A stretch of 64,000 nt of DNA. Source: a virus. The translations under genes were made by a program, and so were the position numbers. Below the pieces are notes generated by a model that was given only the letters and a program-made list of their open reading frames with translations, did not search any database and had not been told where the DNA came from. Where the stretch lies: positions 31,138 through 95,137 of IMG/VR virus record IMGVR_UViG_3300031221_000001. One strand, written 5' to 3'. This document shows positions 7,765 to 16,008 of this stretch, piece by piece (position 1 is the first letter of the stretch; each line of letters opens with the position of its first letter).

Positions 7765-8730
7765 ATGGAAGAATTTAATGTTATAAAGCAAAACCTTCAA
7801 AGAAAATCTCAAATACTCAAGTCATTTGGATACGAAGATCCTGACACTATTGAAAAAGGAAAGGCTGCGAATGAGGGAGAAGAAAGAGAGTGGAATGGCA
7901 AAAAGTATAAGAAGACTGGAGGCAAGTGGATTCCAGTAACAGGAGATAAGAAAGGCAAAAGTGATGACGGTAAAGGCGACAAGTCTGCTAAAGACGATCA
8001 GAAGAAGATAAAAAAACCTGTACAATCAGGAGAGCCTGGAGAAGTGAGCAATCACGAAATCGCTCAGATGTCTTATATGAAAAAAGTGATGGATGAGAGT
8101 CCAGAAAGAGCTTATGAAATTTACCAAGAATTGTCACCAGAAGCACAATCAAAGATTCCTCAAGATGTAGTAAACAAGATTGTTGAATCTGGAATGAGTG
8201 AAGGAGAAGATCCTGCAGCAAAAGTGTTTGACGACGACAATAAAGGCAGTGAGCAGTCATTCAAGTATTCAGACGATATGAACAGCTTCAGAGAGTCGGT
8301 TCGTCGAATGAGAAAGATATATAATACGTTGACAGATGCGCTCGAAGACGAAGTTGTATTAGAGCAGTTAGGATACGATAAAGAAAGCGCTCAAGAAAAA
8401 ATTGGTAATATCTACAAGTGGATGGACGGTGCTAGAGAGCACAAAAAACAGTTAGAGAGCAACAAAAAACAGTTAGAGAGCAACAAAAAACAGTTAGAGA
8501 GCAACAAAAAACAGTTAGAGAGCAACAAAGTGAGCACTCCTGCTGAAGCAGCTAAAAGGTACGATGAGCTGAGACAGTCAATAGGACAGTCGATGCTTGA
8601 AGAGTTTACGAGTGAAGGAAACAGCGCTGAAGACGTAGATTGGTCATCGTTTGAAGATGAAATGAACGACAGAATTGCAGACATGTTAGGTGAAGAAGGA
8701 ATGGAGTTGTATGAAAAAAACTTCGAATAA
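7765..8730 (+). CDS. Head-module protein with a four-copy heptad repeat
   Basis: 321 residues. An N-terminal basic stretch contains REWNGKKYKKTGGKWIPV, a short motif that I associate with phage head-module proteins. A Lys/Asp/Gly-rich linker, a helical middle, the perfect heptad repeat KKQLESN x4 (residues about 227-254) and an acidic C-terminal domain follow. The repeat should form a coiled-coil rod. The function is not known. Its position between portal and MuF-like genes suggests a minor head or scaffolding-associated protein. The stop overlaps the next start (TAATG). Confidence 0.65.
   Translation: MEEFNVIKQNLQRKSQILKSFGYEDPDTIEKGKAANEGEEREWNGKKYKKTGGKWIPVTGDKKGKSDDGKGDKSAKDDQKKIKKPVQSGEPGEVSNHEIAQMSYMKKVMDESPERAYEIYQELSPEAQSKIPQDVVNKIVESGMSEGEDPAAKVFDDDNKGSEQSFKYSDDMNSFRESVRRMRKIYNTLTDALEDEVVLEQLGYDKESAQEKIGNIYKWMDGAREHKKQLESNKKQLESNKKQLESNKKQLESNKVSTPAEAAKRYDELRQSIGQSMLEEFTSEGNSAEDVDWSSFEDEMNDRIADMLGEEGMELYEKNFE
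8443..8526 (+). repeat. 21-base unit, four perfect tandem copies
   Basis: Four head-to-tail copies with no mismatch: 8443-8463, 8464-8484, 8485-8505 and 8506-8526. Each encodes KKQLESN, exactly one heptad. Perfect identity at silent positions points to recent expansion. Copy number could change without breaking the frame. It is not a CRISPR array, since there are no spacers. Confidence 0.95.
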
Positions 8731-9155
8731 TGCTGAAACAGCAAATTATACAGAGCAACATCTTTAAAGGATTTAAGGCAGAGATAAATTCTGCCGTTGG
8801 AGTGGTATTTGACAAATCTAACAAGATCCTAATAGGCCTATCAAATGACGACGATGATAGAAATGGAAAGTGGTGCTTTTTAGGAGGAGGAGTCGACGAA
8901 GGAGAAAGTCCTTTACAAGCAGCAATAAGAGAGGTTTATGAAGAAGGAGGTGTCTCAGTTACGCCATTAGCGATATCAATGATCGTACATCCGTCAAAAC
9001 CTACAGTAGGATTTTTTGTATTGAAATGCGATACAGATATGCCAGAAATGGTTAAGAACGAAGAGTTTGACGAAATGAAGTGGATTGAGGTGTCTAAGAT
9101 ACCAGAAACAATGCTTCCGTTGAACTTAGAAATATTGAAAATGATAGGTAAATAA
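8730..9155 (+). CDS. Nudix hydrolase
   Basis: 141 residues with a complete Nudix box at residues 53-75: G-x5-E-x7-REVYEEGGV matches G-x5-E-x7-REU-x-EE-x-GU. Nudix enzymes cleave nucleoside diphosphates linked to another group, using divalent metal held by the box glutamates. The substrate cannot be told from sequence; oxidised nucleotides, NADH/ADP-ribose or RNA caps are all known in the family. It sits unexpectedly inside the head-assembly operon and overlaps both neighbours at the start/stop, so it is co-translated with them. Confidence 0.88.
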   Translation: MLKQQIIQSNIFKGFKAEINSAVGVVFDKSNKILIGLSNDDDDRNGKWCFLGGGVDEGESPLQAAIREVYEEGGVSVTPLAISMIVHPSKPTVGFFVLKCDTDMPEMVKNEEFDEMKWIEVSKIPETMLPLNLEILKMIGK

Positions 9156-10120
9156 TGATATTTACGCCTCAACAGATCGTAGAAATATTACAAATCGTTG
9201 ACAGATACACTTTAACGTTTGTAGCACATCACGTAAGTCCAGACATTTTATCAGATCAAGACAAAGAAGTGTTACGTTCAAGTGGTATCGACTTGACAGG
9301 AATTCCTATTGACAGATCTAACGTCACTCAGGCATTCAAGTTTGGAATTTTAAGCACAACACTTCAAGATCCTACAGTCAGGTCTATGAGCTATCAACAA
9401 TTTAAGTCGTACCTGAGTAGTGGAAAAATGTTTAGCTTAAATCCGCTAGAACTTTCTGCATTAAACAATTTACAGTATCAAACATATAGAGATGTATCAA
9501 AACTGTCAGGGAAGGTCAAGGATGACATTACAGACACGCTAGTTCATGCAGACAGAAAGAATCATACAGTCAAACATTCCAAGACAGTAACAGATGCTGC
9601 AAGAAGAGCTGTTGAAAACAGAAAAGGCGTTGCAGATATTGTATCGACAATAGGACGAAAAACCGAAAAGTGGGATAAGGATTTAGGAAGAATAGCAGAC
9701 TTCACATTACATACAGCATTCGATGAGGGACGCGCTATGGGATACGTTAAGGAGGGAGGAGACCATGCGATCGTATATAAAGACGTGTACCCAGGAGCAT
9801 GTCCTCACTGCATAAGAGCATTTTTAAAAGGAGGAGCAGGTAGCGAACCTAAACTATTCAAAGTTAGTGAGCTTAGAGCTAACGGAACCAATGTTGGAAA
9901 AAAGGTTGGTGACTGGCTTCCAGTAATAGGACCTCATCATCCATGGTGCAGGTGTACTTTAATGGACACTCCTAGAGGATTTACAGTAGCAGACTACAAT
10001 GCAGGCAAATGGTATTGGAATGGCAAGGACTTTGAAAGAGATATGAGTAAGTTCGAAAGAAAAGTAAATAGAAACAGTAAAGTAAACGTAACCGTAAACA
10101 GCAAAACTACACAAATATGA
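9155..10120 (+). CDS. MuF-like head morphogenesis protein
   Basis: 321 residues. The C-terminal half carries the hallmark of the Mu gpF family: CPHC at about residues 215-218 and HPWCRCTL at about 262-269, with the preceding helix FTLHTAFDEGRAMGY. These Cys/His residues probably bind zinc. The N-terminal half is helical. Members are minor head proteins, sometimes injected with DNA, and are encoded after the portal, as here. It lacks any obvious toxin domain such as those fused to some MuF proteins. Confidence 0.82.
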   Translation: MIFTPQQIVEILQIVDRYTLTFVAHHVSPDILSDQDKEVLRSSGIDLTGIPIDRSNVTQAFKFGILSTTLQDPTVRSMSYQQFKSYLSSGKMFSLNPLELSALNNLQYQTYRDVSKLSGKVKDDITDTLVHADRKNHTVKHSKTVTDAARRAVENRKGVADIVSTIGRKTEKWDKDLGRIADFTLHTAFDEGRAMGYVKEGGDHAIVYKDVYPGACPHCIRAFLKGGAGSEPKLFKVSELRANGTNVGKKVGDWLPVIGPHHPWCRCTLMDTPRGFTVADYNAGKWYWNGKDFERDMSKFERKVNRNSKVNVTVNSKTTQI

Positions 10121-10326
10121 AAAGAGTGTTAATAGCAATTAAAGAATGGTGGAACAGAAACAAAATCTTGAAGCAAGAGAATCAAATTCTCAAGAACAAG
10201 TTAGTGCAAAGAGATCGTCAACTGATAATGGCATCAATCAACTACTCATCGGTTAAGGATCAACTCTCTGAAGCACAGCAAGAGCTGATTGTGAAAGAAT
10301 TACATATTGCATTGTTAAAAAAATAA
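10117..10326 (+). CDS. Small coiled-coil protein
   Basis: 69 residues, overlapping the MuF-like gene by four bases (ATGA). An amphipathic N-terminus (VLIAIKEWWNRNK) is followed by a leucine/glutamine coiled coil over the rest. No family is recognised. It may be a minor head or membrane-associated protein. Confidence 0.6.
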   Translation: MKRVLIAIKEWWNRNKILKQENQILKNKLVQRDRQLIMASINYSSVKDQLSEAQQELIVKELHIALLKK

Positions 10327-10343
10327 ACTTTTAGGACAGTTAG

Positions 10344-10376
10344 GTTGGTGACTTGTGTATGAAATAGGTATATTTG
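10344..10376 (+). promoter_or_regulatory. Bacteroidota-type promoter
   Basis: GTTG at 10344-10347, 21 bases, then TATATTTG at 10369-10376, which is an exact match to the Bacteroidota -7 consensus TAnnTTTG. ATG 10409 is 32 bases downstream. This is the only site in the window whose -7 element ends in G and fits the cellular consensus perfectly. Confidence 0.7.
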
Positions 10377-10408
10377 TAACCAATAAGAACAGTTTAATAA
10401 ACTTAAAG

Positions 10409-10696
10409 ATGAAAACGATAATCTTAAAATCAGCAGACAACTCAATCAAATCAGAAGTCAAAGTAGATATTTTTGCAACCACTGCAGAATTGCAAGTTCC
10501 AGGATTCGATACTAGATTTACTGGAATGGAAATTGTAGACGATGAAGCTGCAATTGTGGCAGGAATTAATGTGAGAAACATTGAATACAACTGGCAATCT
10601 CTAGTTGCTCTTGCTCAAGAAAACAACCTATCATTATTTGTAATAGATCTCAATGGATCTGAAAGTGGTCCGGTAGAAGTTGTGGAAGCTCCATAG
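10409..10696 (+). CDS. Small protein of unknown function
   Basis: 95 residues from ATG 10409. The frame is open to a GTG at 10355, but that would lie upstream of the likely transcription start, so the ATG is preferred. It is a compact alpha/beta protein with strands KTIILKSADNS and EVKVDIFATT and a helix AAIVAGINVRNIE. No family is recognised. It precedes a membrane protein and the protease-scaffold gene in the same transcript. Confidence 0.65.
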   Translation: MKTIILKSADNSIKSEVKVDIFATTAELQVPGFDTRFTGMEIVDDEAAIVAGINVRNIEYNWQSLVALAQENNLSLFVIDLNGSESGPVEVVEAP

Positions 10697-10698
10697 CA

Positions 10699-11484
10699 AT
10701 GCGTGATCGCAAAATGAATAGTAATCGAAAAATTGAAAGTATGTTTACTGGATTTTGGGGCACAGTTAAAACACTAAAGCCCTCTCACATATTTATTGTT
10801 GTTTTATTAGGTCTATTAGCATATACTTTAATTAATGGAGGATTTAACTACTTAACTGAACAATCGAAAAACAAGCTGAAACAAGAGCTTGCTACTGAAA
10901 TTGTACAGCTACAAGAAGAAAATCGGAGAATTAAAGACTCAATAACTAGAGACAGGCAGATAAGAGAACAAAATCAAAGTAGAATTAATGTAGATAAGAT
11001 TTACGAGTTGATGGACGAGATTGAAAGAAACATTCCGTCAGCAAACAGTATTTCAATATACTACATTCACGATTCAGGTGGTGTGCCTAAAAGTGGTGTA
11101 CCACTTAAAGCAACTGTCCTTTATGAAAAAAGAGACAAAGAGGTTCCTTCATTAAAAAAATACTGGAAATCAGAGCCTATACCAGAAGGATTTTTCTACT
11201 ACAACAAATTTATATATGATTACAGAGAAAAATACGTCTCAGACGTAACTCAAGAAAAGAAAATTTACGTAGAAGAAACGATTGAATTATTGTCGAGATA
11301 TAAGACTAAAGCTATGTACGGAGTGTTTATAGAACAAAGCACTGCAGGAACGTATTACTTGAATTTCGGATTTCCTAAAACAGATCCGTTTGAAGAGGAT
11401 AGATACATAAAATATCGAGTGTTAGAATACGCAAAAAGAATCAGGCCGTTACTTCAAGTAGCAGAGGCTTCAATACTAAATTAA
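10699..11484 (+). CDS. Single-pass membrane protein with a soluble C-terminal domain
   Basis: 261 residues. A transmembrane helix at about residues 30-48 is followed by a coiled coil (about 55-100) and a roughly 150-residue alpha/beta domain starting at ISIYYIHDSGG. That domain vaguely resembles a GAF-like sensor fold, but I cannot name it. ATG 10714 is an alternative start five codons in. It is unusual to find a membrane protein between head genes. A role in anchoring head assembly to the membrane or in superinfection control is speculation. Confidence 0.55.
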   Translation: MRDRKMNSNRKIESMFTGFWGTVKTLKPSHIFIVVLLGLLAYTLINGGFNYLTEQSKNKLKQELATEIVQLQEENRRIKDSITRDRQIREQNQSRINVDKIYELMDEIERNIPSANSISIYYIHDSGGVPKSGVPLKATVLYEKRDKEVPSLKKYWKSEPIPEGFFYYNKFIYDYREKYVSDVTQEKKIYVEETIELLSRYKTKAMYGVFIEQSTAGTYYLNFGFPKTDPFEEDRYIKYRVLEYAKRIRPLLQVAEASILN

Positions 11485-11485
11485 G

Positions 11486-13054
11486 ATGAACAGTCAATTT
11501 AACACAGTCCTTTCAATCGAATTAATCAAGGCTAAGTCTAGTGGCGGCAAGTCTGTGATGAAGATGAAAGGAATTGCATCCACTCCCTCATTAGATAGTG
11601 ACGGAGAGTACTTAGATCCGAAAGGGTTCGAAGTTGAATACTTTTTGAAGTACGGATTTATGAATTGGAATCATCAAACCAACAGTGATCCTTTATCTGT
11701 AGTAGGAAAGCCTTTATCAGCAAAGGTGAATCGAAATGGAGATTTTGAAATAGAGTTTGAGCTGTTTGAGAAGAGCGCAAAAGCTATTCAAATTTACGAG
11801 CTACAAAAGATTCTTGAAAATCAAGGAATGTCTCTAGGACTATCAATTGAAGGTAAGGTAATAGAGAGAAATCCAAAAGACAACAGGATAGTAACTAAGG
11901 CTCAAATAACAGCATGTGCAATAACTCCTAACCCAAAGAACCAAGATACAGTCACTTCGATCATAAAAGGTCAAGGATTTAACAAACTTTCTGCATACGA
12001 CGAAATGTCAGAGGAGGAAAGAGAAAAGGCATTGATGGCCGGAAGTAGTAGTGGATCTGCACTGTCTAAGGAATCTCTCAATGGGAGTGTTAAAGAAATT
12101 GAGAAAAAAACTTTTAGTAAAGCCAAGTTCTTTGATAAAGTTTTCAGAAAGTTACCCTCGATTTCTATAAGAGGTGCACAAAAGATGTACGAATTAACTT
12201 ACAAAATTGAAAAATCATTAATTATGTCAGAAGAGAATAAACAAAAAGAAGGGTTCGTGTCTGAAGAGGCTATTCAGAAAGCACTTGAAATATTAGAGCT
12301 CCAAGAACCTGAGGCGAAACAAACGCCAGAAGGAACTGAAATGCCAGCAGCACAACAATCGCAAGAGTCTGCTGACCAAGAAGAAGAGGTTTCTGTTAAA
12401 GAGTCTAAACAAGAACACGCTCAATCTTCAGCTACTGAAGAAGAAGAGACTGAAGAAGAAGAGACTGAAGAAGAAGATGTAGATCATAGAGACGCTGCTT
12501 TAGTAAAGGCAAGATTGACAATTGAAGAATTGTCAAAAGCGCTAGAAGTAAAGACGCCGTCAAAGAAAGATCCAGAGCCAGAGATTCAAAAGTCAATTGA
12601 AACAGAAACTCCTACACAGTCAGACAACGTATTGTTGAAAGGAATTGGTGAACTTCTAAAAGGTGAAATTAGTGGATTCAAGTCAGAAATTGATAAGAAG
12701 TTTCAAGCAGTTGGAACATTGACTAAGTCGATGACAGACCAAAACGCTGAACTTTTTAAAAGAATCACTAACCTAGAGAAAGAGCCTCAGGGAAGAAAAA
12801 GCATAACCACACAATCGTATGTGGAAAAAAGCTTTGGAGACGGTGACATAAAAAAAGGAGCACAAGAAGATCAGTTAAGCATCTCTCGACACAAAAGACA
12901 AATTTGTGATTTATTGACTAAGTCAATTACAGGAGATGAAGGAATTACTGATCAGAGAACTGCTAGTGAGATCATGGCTTTTGAACAAGCAGGTCACGTA
13001 AGTAAGGGCTTAATTCAAAAAGCAAAAGATTTAGGGTACGCACTAACCAAATAA
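11486..13054 (+). CDS. Prohead protease fused to scaffolding domain
   Basis: 522 residues. Residues about 25-160 are a prohead maturation protease domain: GIASTPSLDSDGEYLDP, then the catalytic His in NWNHQ (H63) and the Ser in MSLGLSIEG (S116 region), followed by ITACAITPNP. Residues about 230-522 are low-complexity, highly acidic and coiled-coil, as expected for the scaffold that fills the procapsid and is then digested. An internal start such as ATG 12224 (MSEENKQKEG) could yield free scaffold, as in some other phages. The capsid gene follows. Confidence 0.85.
   Translation: MNSQFNTVLSIELIKAKSSGGKSVMKMKGIASTPSLDSDGEYLDPKGFEVEYFLKYGFMNWNHQTNSDPLSVVGKPLSAKVNRNGDFEIEFELFEKSAKAIQIYELQKILENQGMSLGLSIEGKVIERNPKDNRIVTKAQITACAITPNPKNQDTVTSIIKGQGFNKLSAYDEMSEEEREKALMAGSSSGSALSKESLNGSVKEIEKKTFSKAKFFDKVFRKLPSISIRGAQKMYELTYKIEKSLIMSEENKQKEGFVSEEAIQKALEILELQEPEAKQTPEGTEMPAAQQSQESADQEEEVSVKESKQEHAQSSATEEEETEEEETEEEDVDHRDAALVKARLTIEELSKALEVKTPSKKDPEPEIQKSIETETPTQSDNVLLKGIGELLKGEISGFKSEIDKKFQAVGTLTKSMTDQNAELFKRITNLEKEPQGRKSITTQSYVEKSFGDGDIKKGAQEDQLSISRHKRQICDLLTKSITGDEGITDQRTASEIMAFEQAGHVSKGLIQKAKDLGYALTK
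12434..12478 (+). repeat. 15-base unit, three copies, in the scaffold region
   Basis: Three in-frame units encoding TEEEE, TEEEE and TEEED at 12434-12448, 12449-12463 and 12464-12478. Only the last base of the third copy differs. It lies in the acidic scaffold part of the protease-scaffold gene. Confidence 0.85.
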
Positions 13055-13057
13055 GAG

Positions 13058-13065
13058 TACCTTTA
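13058..13065 (+). promoter_or_regulatory. Possible promoter -7 element before the capsid gene
   Basis: TACCTTTA (TAnnTTTA) lies in the 82-base gap between the scaffold and capsid genes, 71 bases before the capsid ATG. No clear upstream TTTG/GTTG at 19-21 bases was found. A separate capsid promoter would be sensible, but the support is weak. Confidence 0.35.
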
Positions 13066-13136
13066 TCAAAAATATTAAAGACTGTATAAATTAACTGAAT
13101 GATTGGAAGCAAAAACTTTAATAAAACAAATTACCA

Positions 13137-14663
13137 ATGGAAAACATGTCAGTAAATCTTGCAGACTATCAGCACGGTTCTGGTTTTGGTGATTCAGCAA
13201 TGAATCAAGCTAACCTAAGCACTGAACAACTTAGTGAGTTAAACAAAGCACTTGAAGCAGGACAACTGCAAGGTGGTGATTTAACTGGAGATCAGTCAAG
13301 TGGTGGAGCACTAAAAACAGAAAGCCTCGAAAGCTCTTTAAAACTTATCACCTTCAAAGAAAGTGATATTCGTTTTTGGAAACGCTTTCCTAAAAGTGCT
13401 GCATTCAACACAGTTGAAGAGTATAATCAATTAACTAGCTACGGTACCGATCGTGGAGGATTCAACAACGAAGGCGAACTGCCCGAAGAAGAAGACTCTA
13501 ATTACATACGTAAGGCTGAGCACGTCAAGTACTTAGGCGTAACGAAGTCTGTGACTCACCAAATGCAGTTAGTGAACACTAACATCGGATCTGTTATTCA
13601 GAGAGAGACTACAAACGGAATTATGTGGATCTTGAGAAAAGCAGACAGAGCCTTATTTCACGGAGACTCAGAGGTCGTAGGTCAAGAGTGGAATGGTCTA
13701 TATGCACAGCATATGAACAACGATCAGTACGCAAACCTAGACGAGTATATGGACTCTGATTTAGTGATCGACTTACGTGGCAAGACACTAAAACAAACCG
13801 ATCTTGAGAGAGGGTCTCAAACACTATTGAACAAATTTGCACAAGCAGACTTGTTAGTGGCTCCTCCAGTTGTACTTTCTGATTTCGCTACAGGATTTTA
13901 TGACAAGCAACGTGTTATGCTTGGAGGTGGTGCGAACAACACCAACACAACTTCTGGACAGCACATGAGCAACTTCCAGTCTATGTACGGGAAGATAGAG
14001 TTTGAATACGATATTTTCGCTGCAAAATCTCCAGCAAAGCTTCCAAGTGCAAACGCAACATCGCCAAAAGCACCTAGTGCACCTACTGCTGACGGAACAG
14101 CTCCAGCAACAGTAATTACTTCAGATGGATCAAGTAAGTTTGCTGATGGGAAAGGAGATTACTTCTATGGAGTAGCTGCAATGAACAGATATGGTGAATC
14201 AGCAATCGCTCAAATTGGAGGCACTGTAACAGTTGCAAACAATGACGACTCAGTCGATCTCAAATTTGCTGCAACAGCAGGTCCTTATCAACCAAACGCT
14301 TACATCATATTTAGATCAAAAGTCAATCCAGGAACAGCATTTGCTAACACACCAATGTCTCCTATCATAGTAATTCCAGCGACAGGAAACGACGTTAAGA
14401 GAGGATCTCTTGCTAACGGAGTTGATGGTGGAGCTGCAGGTATCGTAAGAGATAGAAACAGATACCTTCCAGGAACACAAGACAGTTTACTATTGCAAGC
14501 AGACACTGACGTGATTGAATTTAAACAATTGGCACCTTTAATGAAAATGCCACTTGCTAAGTTGAGTCCAGCCGATAGATTTATGGTACTATTGTATGGT
14601 ACTCCTATCGTGTACGCACCAAGTAAAATGGTCAGATATATAAATATTGGTAGAGAATTTTAA
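13137..14663 (+). CDS. Major capsid protein
   Basis: 508 residues. The region SLESSLKLITFKESDIRFWKRFPKS... NTVEEYN followed by VKYLGVTKSVTHQMQLV resembles capsid proteins of SPO1/Twort-like myoviruses, which adopt the HK97 fold. An N-terminal helical segment of about 55 residues may be a delta domain removed by the upstream protease. Residues about 300-430 look like an inserted Ig/fibronectin-like domain (PSAPTADGT... FYGVAAMNRYGESA... AYIIFRSK), probably displayed on the capsid surface. The gene follows the protease-scaffold gene and ends at a terminator, as befits a highly expressed gene. Confidence 0.9.
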   Translation: MENMSVNLADYQHGSGFGDSAMNQANLSTEQLSELNKALEAGQLQGGDLTGDQSSGGALKTESLESSLKLITFKESDIRFWKRFPKSAAFNTVEEYNQLTSYGTDRGGFNNEGELPEEEDSNYIRKAEHVKYLGVTKSVTHQMQLVNTNIGSVIQRETTNGIMWILRKADRALFHGDSEVVGQEWNGLYAQHMNNDQYANLDEYMDSDLVIDLRGKTLKQTDLERGSQTLLNKFAQADLLVAPPVVLSDFATGFYDKQRVMLGGGANNTNTTSGQHMSNFQSMYGKIEFEYDIFAAKSPAKLPSANATSPKAPSAPTADGTAPATVITSDGSSKFADGKGDYFYGVAAMNRYGESAIAQIGGTVTVANNDDSVDLKFAATAGPYQPNAYIIFRSKVNPGTAFANTPMSPIIVIPATGNDVKRGSLANGVDGGAAGIVRDRNRYLPGTQDSLLLQADTDVIEFKQLAPLMKMPLAKLSPADRFMVLLYGTPIVYAPSKMVRYINIGREF

Positions 14664-14682
14664 TCGCCAATCAACACTATTC

Positions 14683-14711
14683 AAAACCCGATCTAAAATA
14701 GATCGGGTTTT
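14683..14711 (+). terminator. Intrinsic terminator after the capsid gene
   Basis: Perfect 12-base arms (14683-14694 and 14700-14711; core ACCCGATCT / AGATCGGGT) around a 5-base loop, followed by a T-rich stretch. It lies 20 bases after the capsid stop and separates head from neck genes. It may allow extra capsid transcript. Confidence 0.92.
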
Positions 14712-14727
14712 ATTGTTTAATTTTATG

Positions 14728-14735
14728 TATATTTA
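14728..14735 (+). promoter_or_regulatory. Probable promoter for the neck/tail operon
   Basis: TATATTTA fits the -7 pattern and lies between the terminator and ATG 14760, with the same 24-base spacing to the start codon that other promoters here show. The -33 element is not clear, because the upstream sequence is the terminator stem. Confidence 0.5.
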
Positions 14736-14759
14736 GATCTAACTTAAAAACTGTAAACA

Positions 14760-15203
14760 ATGGCATTTATTAAATCCAACAAGATTGATGAAAGAGCAAA
14801 ATCAAGAAGCACACCCTTCGGACAAATTAGCTTTGACGAGAAAGGTGTAGCTGAAGTAGAGCAGTCAGTAGCTGATCACTTATGTAAAATCTCTCCATCA
14901 TTAACACTAGTGTCAGATCAAGGATCGAGCACACCAGAAACAGACACACCAGAAACAGACACACCAGAAACAGACATCGCTTCAACTCCAAAAGTTGAAA
15001 ACGCTATCCAAGAATCTGTAGAAGAGGAAAGCAAAGATCAGTTAGATGAGGTACGTCAATCATTAGATCACAAATCTATGTCTGAAATTCGTCAAATTCT
15101 TAAAGACGCAGGAATAGAAGAGGAGGAGTTTGAAAAAGAAGAATTTAAAGGTAAAGAAGGAAAGCCTGCCTTAATCGAATTTGTAATCCAGAAATTGCAC
15201 TAA
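14760..15203 (+). CDS. Small neck-region protein with SAP/HeH-like C-terminus
   Basis: 147 residues. The N-terminal half is followed by a linker with the repeat TPETD x3, then an acidic stretch. The C-terminal 45 residues (SMSEIRQILKDAGIEEEEF... KPALIEFVIQKL) resemble the helix-extended-loop-helix/SAP domains found in phage head-completion and DNA-associated proteins. It is the first gene after the capsid terminator, where head-decoration or head-tail connector genes sit. The precise role is unknown. Confidence 0.6.
   Translation: MAFIKSNKIDERAKSRSTPFGQISFDEKGVAEVEQSVADHLCKISPSLTLVSDQGSSTPETDTPETDTPETDIASTPKVENAIQESVEEESKDQLDEVRQSLDHKSMSEIRQILKDAGIEEEEFEKEEFKGKEGKPALIEFVIQKLH
14931..14975 (+). 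repeat. 15-base unit, three perfect tandem copies
   Basis: Three identical copies (14931-14945, 14946-14960, 14961-14975) of ACACCAGAAACAGAC, encoding TPETD in a linker. In frame, so copy number may vary without loss of function. Confidence 0.95.
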
Positions 15204-15214
15204 GAACAAATTTA

Positions 15215-15997
15215 ATGGCTACATTAAAATATCTAGTTCGGTCAAATAAAAACGATTCGTTAATTTCACCAAGTGAATTGACGAATCGTTATTTCTTTGG
15301 CATACCAATCATTGATCAAGGAGGCAATGTAATGAGTGAGGAGTCTCTTAACTTTTACATTCAGTCTGCAACTAAGTCTATCGAAGGACTGATCAATTCA
15401 AAGTTAAAAAAACAAGTGATTGAAGAGTCACTAAGTTATCACATAAATGACTATAAGAGTTGGGGATTTATACCAACTAGCTTTCCTGTAATAAAAGCAC
15501 ATTCATTGACAGGATTTATAGGCAACGTTCAGCAAATAGAATTTCCACCAGAATGGCTGTCTGCAAAGAGAACCACTGACGAAGGAGGATATCATAGAGC
15601 GATTTATCTAATACCTACGACTGGTGCTGCAAAAAGTAATAGTGTAGTGTATAGCGGAATTTCTCCACAATTAGGATGGTTTGGTCAAAAAACGGTACCT
15701 AATTATTGGACAATAAAATACTGTACATCGTTTGAAAATGTACCAGAAGATATCATCGACGCTGTAGGAAAGCTCGCTGCAATTAACGTGTTTCACCAGT
15801 TAGGAGACATAATTTTAGGTGCAGGTATCGCCTCACAATCAATAGGGATTGATGGACTCAGTCAAAGCATTTCAACAACATCATCAGCAACAAATGCTGG
15901 GTACGGTGCTAGAATAACTGGATACTTGACGGATCTAAAACAAGCTAAGGTCGATCTAAAAGAGAAGTACGACGGAATAGTTTTCGGAGTGCTGTAA
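15215..15997 (+). CDS. Putative head-tail connector (adaptor) protein
   Basis: 260 residues, mostly helical with a beta-rich middle. Its position straight after capsid genes and before the completion proteins is that of the head-tail adaptor that docks on the portal. The helix SEESLNFYIQSATKSIEGLINSKL near residue 45 resembles connector proteins that begin with a helical bundle. No catalytic motif. The family is assigned by position and general pattern. Confidence 0.6.
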   Translation: MATLKYLVRSNKNDSLISPSELTNRYFFGIPIIDQGGNVMSEESLNFYIQSATKSIEGLINSKLKKQVIEESLSYHINDYKSWGFIPTSFPVIKAHSLTGFIGNVQQIEFPPEWLSAKRTTDEGGYHRAIYLIPTTGAAKSNSVVYSGISPQLGWFGQKTVPNYWTIKYCTSFENVPEDIIDAVGKLAAINVFHQLGDIILGAGIASQSIGIDGLSQSISTTSSATNAGYGARITGYLTDLKQAKVDLKEKYDGIVFGVL

Positions 15998-16008
15998 AAA
16001 ATTACAAC

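Noticed and set aside
8443-8526. Direct repeats suggestive of a CRISPR array
   Set aside because: Units are contiguous with no spacers and encode a heptad in a long ORF.
8412-8744. Minus-strand frame opposite the repeat protein
   Set aside because: It only mirrors the 21-base repeat (FLLLSNC repeated) and is antisense to a clear gene.
10355-10408. GTG start for the 10409-10696 gene
   Set aside because: It would lie upstream of the -7 element at 10369-10376.
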